Part shown: piece after piece, positions 54,101 through 63,084 of the stretch | Layout: every line of letters begins with the position of its first letter | Position numbering within the stretch: position 1 is the first letter of the stretch | From: Patiriisocius marinistellae | Lineage (GTDB): Bacteria; Bacteroidota; Bacteroidia; Flavobacteriales; Flavobacteriaceae | Assembly: GCF_009014635.1 (NCBI RefSeq) | Contig: NZ_BKCF01000001.1 | Span: 310,001 to 374,000, forward strand | Direction of reading: 5' to 3' | Length of the DNA: 64,000 nt | Translations under genes and position numbers: made by a program | The notes under the pieces: generated by a model | Told to the model about the DNA's origin: nothing | What the model saw: only the letters and a program-made list of their open reading frames with translations | Databases searched by the model: none

Positions 54101-55471
54101 ATGGTGAAACTAAAATATATATGTATCGCTCTTTTCTTCGGAAATTTCATATTTCCGCAGTCGGCGTTTGCACAAGAAGAAGAGGAACCAACGGACGATT
54201 TAGGAAATGTTACGGATGCATTTCAAGAAAACTTTTACGAGGCTTTAAAGCAAAAGTCAATTGAAAATTATGAGCTCGCAATTATATCTTTAGAAAAAGC
54301 AAAAGCCGCTTCAAAAGGAAATAAAAATGGTGATGCAATTATATATTTTGAGTTAGCAAAAAATCAAACCAAACTTAAATACTACGACACTGCCGAGGAA
54401 AATTATAATAAAGTTATTGAAACAAATCCAGATAAATTAGAGGTACTTGAAGCTCTTTATGACCTTTATTATTTAAAAAGAGATTATGATAAGGCAATTC
54501 CATTAGTAAAACGGTTAAGTGCTATAGATGAGGATTACAAAGAAGATCTTGCAAATTTATATAGCAGAACAAAGCAGTATGATAAATCTATAACTATTCT
54601 TGACGAGCTAGACGCCTCTTGGGGAGAGAGCACTTATAGAGACGCACTACGCAATCAAATTTATAGGATTACAGGAAACAGTCAAGGAGCAATTGATAAC
54701 CTAGAAACTAAAGTAGATAAGAACCCTAAGAACGAAAAAGATTATCTAAATCTAATTTATTTATATAGTGAAGAGGGTAATACAGACAAAGCATTTGAAA
54801 CTGCTAAAGAACTCCAAAAAAACAACCCTAAGAGTGAGTTAGTACATCTTGCGCTTTATAAATTTTATCTTGATAAAGGTATTACAGATGAAGCATTAAA
54901 ATCAATGAAAGTTGTTTTCAAATCTGAGGAAATAGATAAAGAAAGCCAATATAAAGTATTAGGTGATTTTTTAAGTTTTGTTAATGAAAATCCAGAATAT
55001 GAAAAACAACTTGATGAAACTGTCTCTCTTTTCTCAGCACAAAATAATGGACAAGTTTATGAAAAACTGGGAGATTATTATTTGACTAAAGGGAATAAAG
55101 AAGCCGCATTAAAATTCTTTGAAAAAGGAATTATACTCGACGCAGATAATTTTAGTTTACTAAAAAATACTTTATTATTACAAATAGATGTTGCAAATTT
55201 TGAAGCAGCAAAAAAGTTGAGCAAAGAAGGCTTAGAGGTTTTTCCAGCACAACCTTTAGTGTATTTGTTACACGGCGTTTCCCTAAATAGTTTAAACGAT
55301 TTTGATGGTGCACTCGAAACACTAGAAACAGGAATTGATTACTTATTTGACAATCCAAAAATGGAAAAAGACTACTATGAGCAGTTGAGCATAGGATATA
55401 CGGGTAAAGGAAATACTAAAAAAGCAACCGACTTTGCCAATAAGGCGGCGGCGATACAAATTTCAAATTAA
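54101..55471 (+). CDS. Exported TPR protein
   Basis: The 456-aa protein has a signal peptide (IFPQSAFAQEEEE) and about ten TPR-like repeats (A-x-x-x-Y-K/D patterns from about residue 45 to 440). It is a periplasmic or outer-membrane-associated scaffold. It precedes a DUF4292 lipoprotein and an EnvC-like protein in one operon, so it probably belongs to the same envelope system. A CTTCGGAAAT copy lies in the signal-peptide codons (54136-54145). Confidence 0.85.
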   Translation: MVKLKYICIALFFGNFIFPQSAFAQEEEEPTDDLGNVTDAFQENFYEALKQKSIENYELAIISLEKAKAASKGNKNGDAIIYFELAKNQTKLKYYDTAEENYNKVIETNPDKLEVLEALYDLYYLKRDYDKAIPLVKRLSAIDEDYKEDLANLYSRTKQYDKSITILDELDASWGESTYRDALRNQIYRITGNSQGAIDNLETKVDKNPKNEKDYLNLIYLYSEEGNTDKAFETAKELQKNNPKSELVHLALYKFYLDKGITDEALKSMKVVFKSEEIDKESQYKVLGDFLSFVNENPEYEKQLDETVSLFSAQNNGQVYEKLGDYYLTKGNKEAALKFFEKGIILDADNFSLLKNTLLLQIDVANFEAAKKLSKEGLEVFPAQPLVYLLHGVSLNSLNDFDGALETLETGIDYLFDNPKMEKDYYEQLSIGYTGKGNTKKATDFANKAAAIQISN

Positions 55472-55475
55472 GAAA

Positions 55476-56255
55476 ATGAAAATACGAGCTATTTTAGTTA
55501 TAGGGCTGATGTTGTTTATTTCCGCTTGCGGAAGTACAAAAACTATTAAAGGCACAACCACTGCATCTGCAACAATGACAACTAAAAATCTAGTAAAGGC
55601 CCATAATGGAGCTACTCAAAATTTTAAGACACTCGCAGCAAGACTTCAAGTAAAATATGATGATGATAAACAATCGCAGAGTATCACTACGAGTGTGCGC
55701 ATGGAAAAGGATAAAGTAATATGGATTAAAGCATCTATTTTAGGGATCACATTAGCAAAAGTTTTAATAACTCCAGAAAAAGTAAGTTTTTATGAGTCTA
55801 TTGATCGCAGTTATTTTGAAGGTGATTTTGCGCTTTTAAGTGATTTATTAGGGACTGAAATAGATTTTAAACAAGCACAATCTATTCTTTTAGGTAATAG
55901 TATTGTACCTATTTCATCTCAAAAATATGAAACACAAGCTTCTAATAATAAATATCAAGTAACCCCAAAACAGCAAAATCCTCAAATGCTATTAACGCTC
56001 TTGTTCAACCCAGATAATTTTATGCTGTCTCAAGAAACTGTTTCGCAACCTCAAAAAGGACGTAATCTTTCGGTTACCTACGGAAATTATAATAAAATAG
56101 AAACAGATTATTATCCATCAACCATAAGTATTCTTGCAACAGAAAATACTAGTGTTACAAGCATTGATATGAAATATAAAAAGATTGATCTCAATGTTTC
56201 GGTAAGTTTTCCGTTTACTATTCCAGATGGGTACAAAAAAAGAACCTTAGATTAA
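55476..56255 (+). CDS. DUF4292 lipoprotein
   Basis: Started at MKIRAILVIG (55476) the protein has 259 aa with a lipobox FISACGST. The long frame would overlap the TPR gene. The body, with ASILGITLAKVLITPEKVSFYE and YFEGDFALLSDLLG, matches DUF4292, related in fold to LolA/LolB-like lipid-handling proteins. The C-terminal SFPFTIPDGYKKR is conserved. Position with an EnvC-like protein and a TPR scaffold suggests envelope maintenance. Confidence 0.88.
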   Translation: MKIRAILVIGLMLFISACGSTKTIKGTTTASATMTTKNLVKAHNGATQNFKTLAARLQVKYDDDKQSQSITTSVRMEKDKVIWIKASILGITLAKVLITPEKVSFYESIDRSYFEGDFALLSDLLGTEIDFKQAQSILLGNSIVPISSQKYETQASNNKYQVTPKQQNPQMLLTLLFNPDNFMLSQETVSQPQKGRNLSVTYGNYNKIETDYYPSTISILATENTSVTSIDMKYKKIDLNVSVSFPFTIPDGYKKRTLD

Positions 56256-56257
56256 AT

Positions 56258-57496
56258 ATGAAGTTACGCGTAATTTTTTTCGGTTTTCTTTTATTCGCAA
56301 GCCTTAGCCCTGTTTTTTCACAGTCCAAAAAACAACAACAACTAGAAGAGCGAAGACAGCTTATTTTAAATGAAATTAAGCAAATTAATTCTTTGTTATT
56401 TAAAACGCAGGGTCAAAAAAAGACCGTTTTAACCGAGGTTGAAGATTTAGATCAACGGATCAAGGCACAGGAAAATCTTATTAGAGTTACAAACCAACAA
56501 GCAAATTTACTCACGCGCGAAATAAACGAAAATACTACTCAAATTTCAAATTTAAGAGCTGAGTTAACGGAGCTTAAAGATGATTATGCTGCAATGGTGC
56601 GCAAATCGTACAAAAGTAAATCACAGCAAAGCCGAATTATGTTTTTGTTGTCTTCCCAAGATTTTTTACAAGCCTACAAGCGTGTACAGTATATGAAACA
56701 GTATGCTAATCATAGAAAAAAACAAGGGGAAAGTATTAAAGAAAAAACGATTTTACTTCAAGACTTAAATCAAGGGCTTATAGACCAACGTAAACAAAAA
56801 GACAAACTTATTGCAGAGAATAAAGTTGCAAAGGCTAACCTTAATAAGGAAAAGAAAAATCAAGAAGCGCTCATTGCAACATTAAAAAAAGATGAAACTG
56901 GGTTTGCTAGTCAAATACGCAGTAAGCAAAATGAAGCAGATAAGTTAAATAAAGAAATTAAAGCTATTATTAGAGCGGTTATAGCTGAAGCTAATAAAAA
57001 AGCAGCAGGAAGTAGTACCGTAAAGCCTAAAGCTTCTTTAAGTGGTGGATTTGCCCTTACTCCAGAGGCTGCAGCATTAGCAAAAAATTTTAGTAATAAT
57101 AAAGGTAAACTTATTTGGCCTGTTGAGAAGGGTGTTGTTTTAAATAGATATGGAACCCGTCAACATCCTCAATTTCCTAACGTAACTCAAATATTTCATG
57201 GGGTAGAAATTGCCACTAGTAAAGATGCAAAGGCAAGAGCTATTTTTGAAGGAGAAGTTGTCCAAATACAACAAGTAAAAAACGCGAACAAAGCTGTTTA
57301 TATTAAACATGGAGATTATATTACAATTTATAATAACTTAGCAAGCGTATCTGTAAAAAAAGGAGATAAAGTATCTGCCAAGGACAATTTAGGAACTATT
57401 TTTACACATCCTACAACAGGAAAAACCGTCATTAAATTCTTAGTGTATAAAAATAGCACCGAGATGAATCCAGCAGATTGGATTTATAGAATGTAA
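56258..57496 (+). CDS. EnvC-like murein hydrolase activator (degenerate M23)
   Basis: The 412-aa protein has a signal peptide, a long coiled coil (about 25-240) and a C-terminal LytM/M23 domain (from about 285, KLIWPVEKG). The canonical zinc ligands are altered: the usual H-x-G-x-D region reads FHGVEIAT, and the usual HxH (YAHL) is YNNL. It is probably catalytically inactive and, like EnvC, would activate an amidase for daughter-cell separation. It is the last gene of the operon and ends at a bidirectional terminator. Confidence 0.88.
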   Translation: MKLRVIFFGFLLFASLSPVFSQSKKQQQLEERRQLILNEIKQINSLLFKTQGQKKTVLTEVEDLDQRIKAQENLIRVTNQQANLLTREINENTTQISNLRAELTELKDDYAAMVRKSYKSKSQQSRIMFLLSSQDFLQAYKRVQYMKQYANHRKKQGESIKEKTILLQDLNQGLIDQRKQKDKLIAENKVAKANLNKEKKNQEALIATLKKDETGFASQIRSKQNEADKLNKEIKAIIRAVIAEANKKAAGSSTVKPKASLSGGFALTPEAAALAKNFSNNKGKLIWPVEKGVVLNRYGTRQHPQFPNVTQIFHGVEIATSKDAKARAIFEGEVVQIQQVKNANKAVYIKHGDYITIYNNLASVSVKKGDKVSAKDNLGTIFTHPTTGKTVIKFLVYKNSTEMNPADWIYRM

Positions 57497-57508
57497 TTTC
57501 AAGATATT

Positions 57509-57540
57509 AAAAAAGGGACTCAATATGAGTCCCTTTTTTA
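57509..57540. terminator. Bidirectional terminator
   Basis: AAAAAAGGGACTC pairs with GAGTCCCTTTTTT across a 5-nt loop. It serves the convergent EnvC-like and protease genes. Confidence 0.9.
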
Positions 57541-57556
57541 TATAATTAATTACCTC

Positions 57557-60500
57557 TTATTTTATTAATAGTTTTTTAGTTTCAGAAATTCCTTGAGACG
57601 TAATCGTTACAAAGTACATACCTGTGCTAAACCCTGCAATATCAATTGTCGCCGTTGTTTTTCCTCCCATTTGTACGTTTGAAATAGTTTGAACTGTTTG
57701 TCCTAAACTATTGACAATTAAAATGGAAGCATCAGAAGCAGTTTCAGAAGTCAAATCAACAAAAACTTTGTCAGAAGCTGGATTAGGATAAAGTGTAATT
57801 CCTGCAAGAGCATTATCATTAATTCCTAATGTTGAGGTCAAGTTGATATTGTCAATGAAAGTACTATTTCCGTAGCCATTAATATTAATAAATTTAAATT
57901 GAGCAACCTCACCTAAATATGGAGTTAAATCGATAGATTCATTTCTCCAATCTGAGGCATTTTCAGGTTGCCAATTTCCTGTTTCATATCCAGATAATGT
58001 TGATAAATCAAGATTTGTTTTATTGTAGATTGTTGTAAAAGTTCCACCACAATCTATTGAAACCTCTACACGCATGCTATCAAAAAGCGTCGCTGAATAT
58101 TGTGCTTTTGCTAAATCGAATGTCAATGTTGCTGTGGTTGCTGAAGTAAGATCAAAAATTTCAGTAGTTAAAACATCTTCTTCCCCTGGTGCATTATAGC
58201 TATAATTATCAACAAACGCAGCCGTTGTGTTATTACCGTCACTTCCTGTTATTCCACTTTCTTCAACCCAAGTTTCATCATTATCTACATTTGTGATTGA
58301 CCATCCAGCAGGTGGAACTCCATTTGTTTCAAAATTTTCTTCAAAATCTAGCGGTGTTGCTTCTGTAATTGCAAAGAAATCCAATGTAGCAACATCATTA
58401 CTTGCGTTTTGGTCACCAGTTAAATTAACTGTAATTGTTAACGTATAAGAACCTGCAGTGGTGATTGAAAGCGGTGTTGCAAAGTCAAAAATTACTTGGT
58501 CTCCAGAGTTAATTGTTGCTGTGAATGTTTCTGTGACTATAGCTTGACCACTTAATTGATAAGTCACATCAAAATTGCTTTGTGGATCAATACCAGTATT
58601 TCTAATTACTGCAGAAACAATAACATCACTTGAGCCTGAACATACCGTCGAAAAGTCACCAACATCGTTTCCAACTTCAATTACTCCAATATCATTTGGT
58701 AATGAACAGTTAAGTAATCCACCTCCATGTGAAATTGCTATTGTACGACGAGATGTCCAGTTTTCTGTATCATTTTTAGCTACAATCGCAGCCCAAATTG
58801 TTGCATTAGGATCTGCAATAGGTACTGTAATTGTTGTCGTCGTTGCATTCCCTGCTACTTCCATAAATTTATTTCCTAGAAGATATACATCGTATGACTC
58901 AGCATCTGCTAAGGCATCCCAGACAAATGTAGCCTCATCAGGGCATACTTGTGAAAATGCAAAACCTTCAACTTGATTTGTGATAGAAAAATTAGCATTA
59001 CTATCATCAGTAAATACACCACTTGTCACTCTTATTTGTGCTGCTCCTGTAATAGTTGTAGGAACACTCCATCCATAATTTGTAACGTTTGATCCCACTG
59101 TTGCAATGGCTGTCCAGCTTGTTCCTCCATCGGTTGAATATTCTAAATCAAAATCTGCAGTTGTATTTATCGCATCCCAGTGTATTGACTCGGTTTCACC
59201 AGCAACAAAACTTTCACTTCCGTCAGGATAAGTAACTGTAATGTTATCAGAGATAACTTCATAAACTACAAAATATTCTTGAGGGCCAACAGGAACATTA
59301 AATCCTGAAATATCTAACGTGTAATTACCAGCAGCAGGGTTATTAATTAAAACTTGCTCTACGTTATTTAAATGGTCTTCCCCGTTAGTCGCAGGGTTAT
59401 CAAGTGTAGTTGCATTAGGAGTTGGATCTAAAATCCAAGGAAGTAATGAATTACTTGCAGGGTCATTTACCACTAAATCAAGATCATTTACAAGTGCTGG
59501 GTTTGCTCCAGCTGAAGCTTGTACATCACTCCAATATAACATAAACCTAACTTGAGTAGTCCCTGCAGGAACAGCAATTGTATGATTGTTTGTAGTTCCC
59601 TGCGTAATATTATCACTTAAATATCTATTATCTTCAATAATTTTTGCTGCACGTAAACCATTTACGATTCCCCAACCAAATTTATAATCAGGGCCTATAT
59701 TTCCAGCTTCATTAGCCGTATTTAACAAAGCCGCTTTAATCAAAGCAGATTGCGGTAAATCACCTCCGTTTAAATCCCCGTAGGCTTCATAAAGTTGCGC
59801 AGAGATTCCAGCAATTCCTGGAGCTGCACCAGAAGTACCTCCAAAAGACATATATTGATTGTTCTCGTCAGTTGAATTTTGATTTTGACCATTTGCTGCG
59901 ATATCTGGTTTTATTCTTCCATCATGTGCAGGACCTCTACTGCTTGAGTTTACTAACTCTCCATCAAAAAATACATTTGCAGTAGCAATCACATTTTTAC
60001 CTTGTTTGTGTCCTCCAGTAATATTTCCCCATTGATTACCAGCTCCATAACCACAATTTTGATTATTTGAGTTACCCGCAGAAAACACATGCAATAAAGA
60101 AGGTATATCTTTTGTTTGTTCATCTACTCTACTTGTAATTGTAGTATATCCATCATTACAACCGTTACTATATGAAGAGTTTGTAATTTGTACACTACCA
60201 TCGTCAATACGTGAAGTTGTTGCATTATCTAAAAAGTTTGCTTGATAATTAGTAACAAATACATTTGAGCCTGCTGCCATTCCTCTCATCATAGGATTAA
60301 GATTTCCTGCACCTGCCATAATCCCACCTACGCCATCGCCATGAGTTTGGCCTGTCCCAGAAGCACTACTATTATCTATACGCCCTTGAAAATCTATATG
60401 AGGACCTACAATCCCATCATCACGTACCATAACTCCAATACCTTCGCCAGTATAATTTCTTCCTGCAGTGGTTTGTGTATCAAGATTACTAGATCTATGT

Positions 60501-61135
60501 AAACTCCTTCCTCTTGTGTCATCTTTTACGTCGGGAGCAACTATAAGCTCTACCCATTTTACAAATGGTAAATTTGAAAGTGTTTCTAAGCAATTATTAG
60601 GAATCGAAAGATCAAAAACATTATGCCCCTTATATTCTTGCTCAACAATAATCTGTTGCTTTGTTAACTCATCAATAACATAATTTGAGTCAGCATGCTT
60701 CTGAAATTCTAATGTAACAAAAATGTTATCTCCATTCAAAGCATAAGCTGGGTAAGGAGGCATTTTTAAAGCTGAAGACAACTTATACTCCCCGTCTATA
60801 GGAACAATTGCTCTAACTCCATTATCTTTTAAATATTGAATTGAAACGTTTTCTGGAAAATAAAAAACATACGCTTTATTAGGTAAATACTCTATAAGTT
60901 CAAACCCTCTGCTTTTAAAATCATTTTGGATCTCTTGAGTAGGAGTTTCAAAAAATTGAATCCAACCATAATATCCATCCATAAATTTTGAGGATTCTGG
61001 CATTTCACTCCATTGAAAAGAGTTAATGTTTTCTTCAACTACTACGACTTCATCTTGAAATTGAATAGTATAAGGAGATTGTGCTAATAAAGCCATGCTT
61101 AATAATAGCATTAAAAATGTAGTTGCTTTTTTCAT
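57557..61135 (-). CDS. Large subtilisin-like protease, T9SS-secreted
   Basis: The 1192-aa protein has a signal peptide, an N-terminal propeptide-like region (to about 200), and an S8 domain with Asp239 (VRDDG), His265 (THGDG), Asn355 (SAGNS) and Ser355-distal Ser435 (GGTSGAAPG). Next come beta-sandwich modules with SVTYPDGSESF-type repeats, a CARDB-like region and a choice-of-anchor/MAM-type module (NFETNGVPPAGWS). A T9SS type A sorting domain (LYPNPASDKVFVDL ... TKKLLIK) ends it. It is secreted or surface-bound. No neighbouring gene in the same direction is close, so it is monocistronic. Confidence 0.92.
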   Translation of the reverse strand: MKKATTFLMLLLSMALLAQSPYTIQFQDEVVVVEENINSFQWSEMPESSKFMDGYYGWIQFFETPTQEIQNDFKSRGFELIEYLPNKAYVFYFPENVSIQYLKDNGVRAIVPIDGEYKLSSALKMPPYPAYALNGDNIFVTLEFQKHADSNYVIDELTKQQIIVEQEYKGHNVFDLSIPNNCLETLSNLPFVKWVELIVAPDVKDDTRGRSLHRSSNLDTQTTAGRNYTGEGIGVMVRDDGIVGPHIDFQGRIDNSSASGTGQTHGDGVGGIMAGAGNLNPMMRGMAAGSNVFVTNYQANFLDNATTSRIDDGSVQITNSSYSNGCNDGYTTITSRVDEQTKDIPSLLHVFSAGNSNNQNCGYGAGNQWGNITGGHKQGKNVIATANVFFDGELVNSSSRGPAHDGRIKPDIAANGQNQNSTDENNQYMSFGGTSGAAPGIAGISAQLYEAYGDLNGGDLPQSALIKAALLNTANEAGNIGPDYKFGWGIVNGLRAAKIIEDNRYLSDNITQGTTNNHTIAVPAGTTQVRFMLYWSDVQASAGANPALVNDLDLVVNDPASNSLLPWILDPTPNATTLDNPATNGEDHLNNVEQVLINNPAAGNYTLDISGFNVPVGPQEYFVVYEVISDNITVTYPDGSESFVAGETESIHWDAINTTADFDLEYSTDGGTSWTAIATVGSNVTNYGWSVPTTITGAAQIRVTSGVFTDDSNANFSITNQVEGFAFSQVCPDEATFVWDALADAESYDVYLLGNKFMEVAGNATTTTITVPIADPNATIWAAIVAKNDTENWTSRRTIAISHGGGLLNCSLPNDIGVIEVGNDVGDFSTVCSGSSDVIVSAVIRNTGIDPQSNFDVTYQLSGQAIVTETFTATINSGDQVIFDFATPLSITTAGSYTLTITVNLTGDQNASNDVATLDFFAITEATPLDFEENFETNGVPPAGWSITNVDNDETWVEESGITGSDGNNTTAAFVDNYSYNAPGEEDVLTTEIFDLTSATTATLTFDLAKAQYSATLFDSMRVEVSIDCGGTFTTIYNKTNLDLSTLSGYETGNWQPENASDWRNESIDLTPYLGEVAQFKFININGYGNSTFIDNINLTSTLGINDNALAGITLYPNPASDKVFVDLTSETASDASILIVNSLGQTVQTISNVQMGGKTTATIDIAGFSTGMYFVTITSQGISETKKLLIK

Positions 61136-61282
61136 ATTTTCTGAAATTATAAATGCGCCGTTTTATTTAGCACATAATTATACTTACTCAAAAATAATGA
61201 ATAGAAGTGATTGCCAAAAAGCGTTTTGACCAAAAATATCTCAGAAAAAACTCACAAATAATAAGAATAACTCATTATTTAA

Positions 61283-61792
61283 CTAATCAAACAATGCCTT
61301 TAGTTCTGTTGCTGCTTCTGGTTTAATCTTACCAGCAAGTAATAAGCTTAATTGCTTACGACGTAAAGCTGCAGCAAAACGAGTTTTTTCTAACTCGCTT
61401 TCTGGGGTTAGCGGAGGTACTGGAACTGGGTTTCCCATTTCGTCAACTGCAACAAAAGTATATATGCCTTCATTAGCCTTACTACGAATACCACTTTCTC
61501 TATCTTCAATCCATACATCCATAAAAACCTCCATTGAGCTTTTAAAAGAACGAGAAACTTTTGCTTCAACTGTAACAACGCTTCCTAGTGGGATCATCTT
61601 ATTAAAAGCAACATGATTAACTGATGCTGTTACAACAATTCTACGACTATGTCTGCGTGCAGCAATACTAGCAGCACGGTCCATACGAGCTAATAATTCG
61701 CCACCAAACATATTACCTATTGGGTTAGTTTCACTAGGCAGAACAAGGTCTGTAATTGTTGTACAAGATTGCGAAGGTGTCTTTATTTCCAT
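61283..61792 (-). CDS. Acyl-CoA thioesterase (hotdog fold)
   Basis: Started at MEIKTPSQSC (61792) the protein has 169 aa; the -7 element at 61833-61840 lies downstream of the longer start. The hotdog signature is NPIGNMFGGELLARMDRAASIAARRH, followed by VEAKVSRSFKSSMEVFMDVW. It hydrolyses acyl-CoA to free acid and CoA, BFIT/YciA-type, in the cytoplasm. The chain-length preference is unknown. Confidence 0.9.
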   Translation of the reverse strand: MEIKTPSQSCTTITDLVLPSETNPIGNMFGGELLARMDRAASIAARRHSRRIVVTASVNHVAFNKMIPLGSVVTVEAKVSRSFKSSMEVFMDVWIEDRESGIRSKANEGIYTFVAVDEMGNPVPVPPLTPESELEKTRFAAALRRKQLSLLLAGKIKPEAATELKALFD

Positions 61793-61832
61793 TATAGATG
61801 CCCAGAAAATTGGGTCGAATTTAAATTTTGCG

Positions 61833-61840
61833 CAAAGGTA
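61833..61840 (-). promoter_or_regulatory. -7 promoter element TACCTTTG (thioesterase)
   Basis: The minus strand reads TACCTTTG, 41 nt before the ATG at 61792, giving a predicted leader of about 35 nt. Confidence 0.5.
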
Positions 61841-61943
61841 AGCAGTTAAGCCCAATTTAAGCTGTTATTAAAAACGAGAATTTGATTTTTTGAAAAACTT
61901 TAGGACAACTTTGAAAGTTAGAAATTAAAGAAAAAAGCAATAA

Positions 61944-62882
61944 TTAATTCTCTAATTCCTTTACTAACAACCAAGCATCTTTATTTTCAGTGCGTTTTAT
62001 ATTGCGCAGCGAAGTTAATGCCTCAAGACGATTTTCATAACTTGCATACACCACTTGATGTAAACCATATTTATTTTCCCCTATTAGTTTAGCAGTAAAT
62101 CCTTTTTCATGAAGTTGCGCAACCTTGGTAGTTGCGTTTTCTTCTACCCTAAAAGCACCAGCTACAATATGGTATTTTCCAGTTTGCTTAGGTACTGCAA
62201 CCTCAACCGTAGGTAAAGGATTTGAAATTATAAATGTAGCTTCTTGAATTTGCTTTTGAACAAGTGTTTCTGCTTTTTGCTTTTGTACAAAGTTATGGTC
62301 CTGGACACCGCTTTCATACAATTTCATACCGCCTAGACCTGCGACTGCAACAGCAATTAAACCTACAGCAGCATATTTAATATAAGGTGTGTTTCTTTTG
62401 CGAGGGGTAAATAATAAAGGTGTTTCGGTAGTTTCAGCTGCTGAAATATTAGTTTCAATAACACGACTAACTTCTGATGAAATAAACGTAGTTAAACCAA
62501 AAGAACCCGCATCAAAATTTTTGTTTCCCGAAGGGAAAAATTGAACTACTCGTTCTTTATTAAAAGAAAAGTCACCAATGTTATCTAGCGAAACAGTTTT
62601 GCCTTCACTTAAATTTAAAGAAAGTTTTCCTGTAAAATTTCTAATTTTTTGAAGTGCAACCTCATAACTAATTCCCTGAGCACTTGCAACATAGTTTGCT
62701 AAAAGACCATCATTAGTTTGTAACTGTCTGTTAAAAGAAATTGATTTTCCCGGAGGATAAAATGTATGTGTCTCAATATCAATTTGAGCAGACGCATAAT
62801 GCGTTAAAAATGCCCCAAAACCTGGGATTATCACGCACTCGTAGCGGTATAGTAAATCTTGTATGTAAGTTGATAATTGCAC
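61944..62882 (-). CDS. HU-CCDC81/SPOR domain protein
   Basis: The 312-aa protein begins at a GTG (MQLSTYIQDLLYRYECVIIPGFGAF, the Bacteroidetes HU-CCDC81 start). An HU-like DNA-binding-fold domain spans about 1-130. One transmembrane helix (about 172-188, AAVGLIAVAVAGLGGMKLY) follows, and a periplasmic SPOR domain (about 234-305; YHIVAGAFR, GLHQVVYASY) binds denuded peptidoglycan. It may link envelope and chromosome or division. A -7 element (62888-62895) sits so close that the mRNA is probably leaderless. Confidence 0.88.
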   Translation of the reverse strand: MQLSTYIQDLLYRYECVIIPGFGAFLTHYASAQIDIETHTFYPPGKSISFNRQLQTNDGLLANYVASAQGISYEVALQKIRNFTGKLSLNLSEGKTVSLDNIGDFSFNKERVVQFFPSGNKNFDAGSFGLTTFISSEVSRVIETNISAAETTETPLLFTPRKRNTPYIKYAAVGLIAVAVAGLGGMKLYESGVQDHNFVQKQKAETLVQKQIQEATFIISNPLPTVEVAVPKQTGKYHIVAGAFRVEENATTKVAQLHEKGFTAKLIGENKYGLHQVVYASYENRLEALTSLRNIKRTENKDAWLLVKELEN

Positions 62883-62887
62883 TAAAG

Positions 62888-62895
62888 CAAATATA
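62888..62895 (-). promoter_or_regulatory. -7 promoter element TATATTTG (HU-CCDC81/SPOR gene)
   Basis: The minus strand reads TATATTTG with its last G only 6 nt before the GTG start at 62882. Predicted transcription starts at or next to the start codon. Confidence 0.5.
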
Positions 62896-63084
62896 CTTTT
62901 TTTTGTTTTTTTATCGAATTCAAAGCACGCAACTTATTAACAACTCAAAAATACGTATCTTGAAAATCTCCCTAATTTATACTTTAAGTCTTCATTTTGA
63001 ATGGCTAATATTTCAGAAAAAATTATTTTAATTTCTGAAATATTAAGACTGGAATACTTTTTCAATAGCATAAACATTTAAAAT

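Noticed and set aside
58575-58976. 133-aa plus-strand ORF
   Set aside because: Antisense shadow inside the T9SS protease gene.
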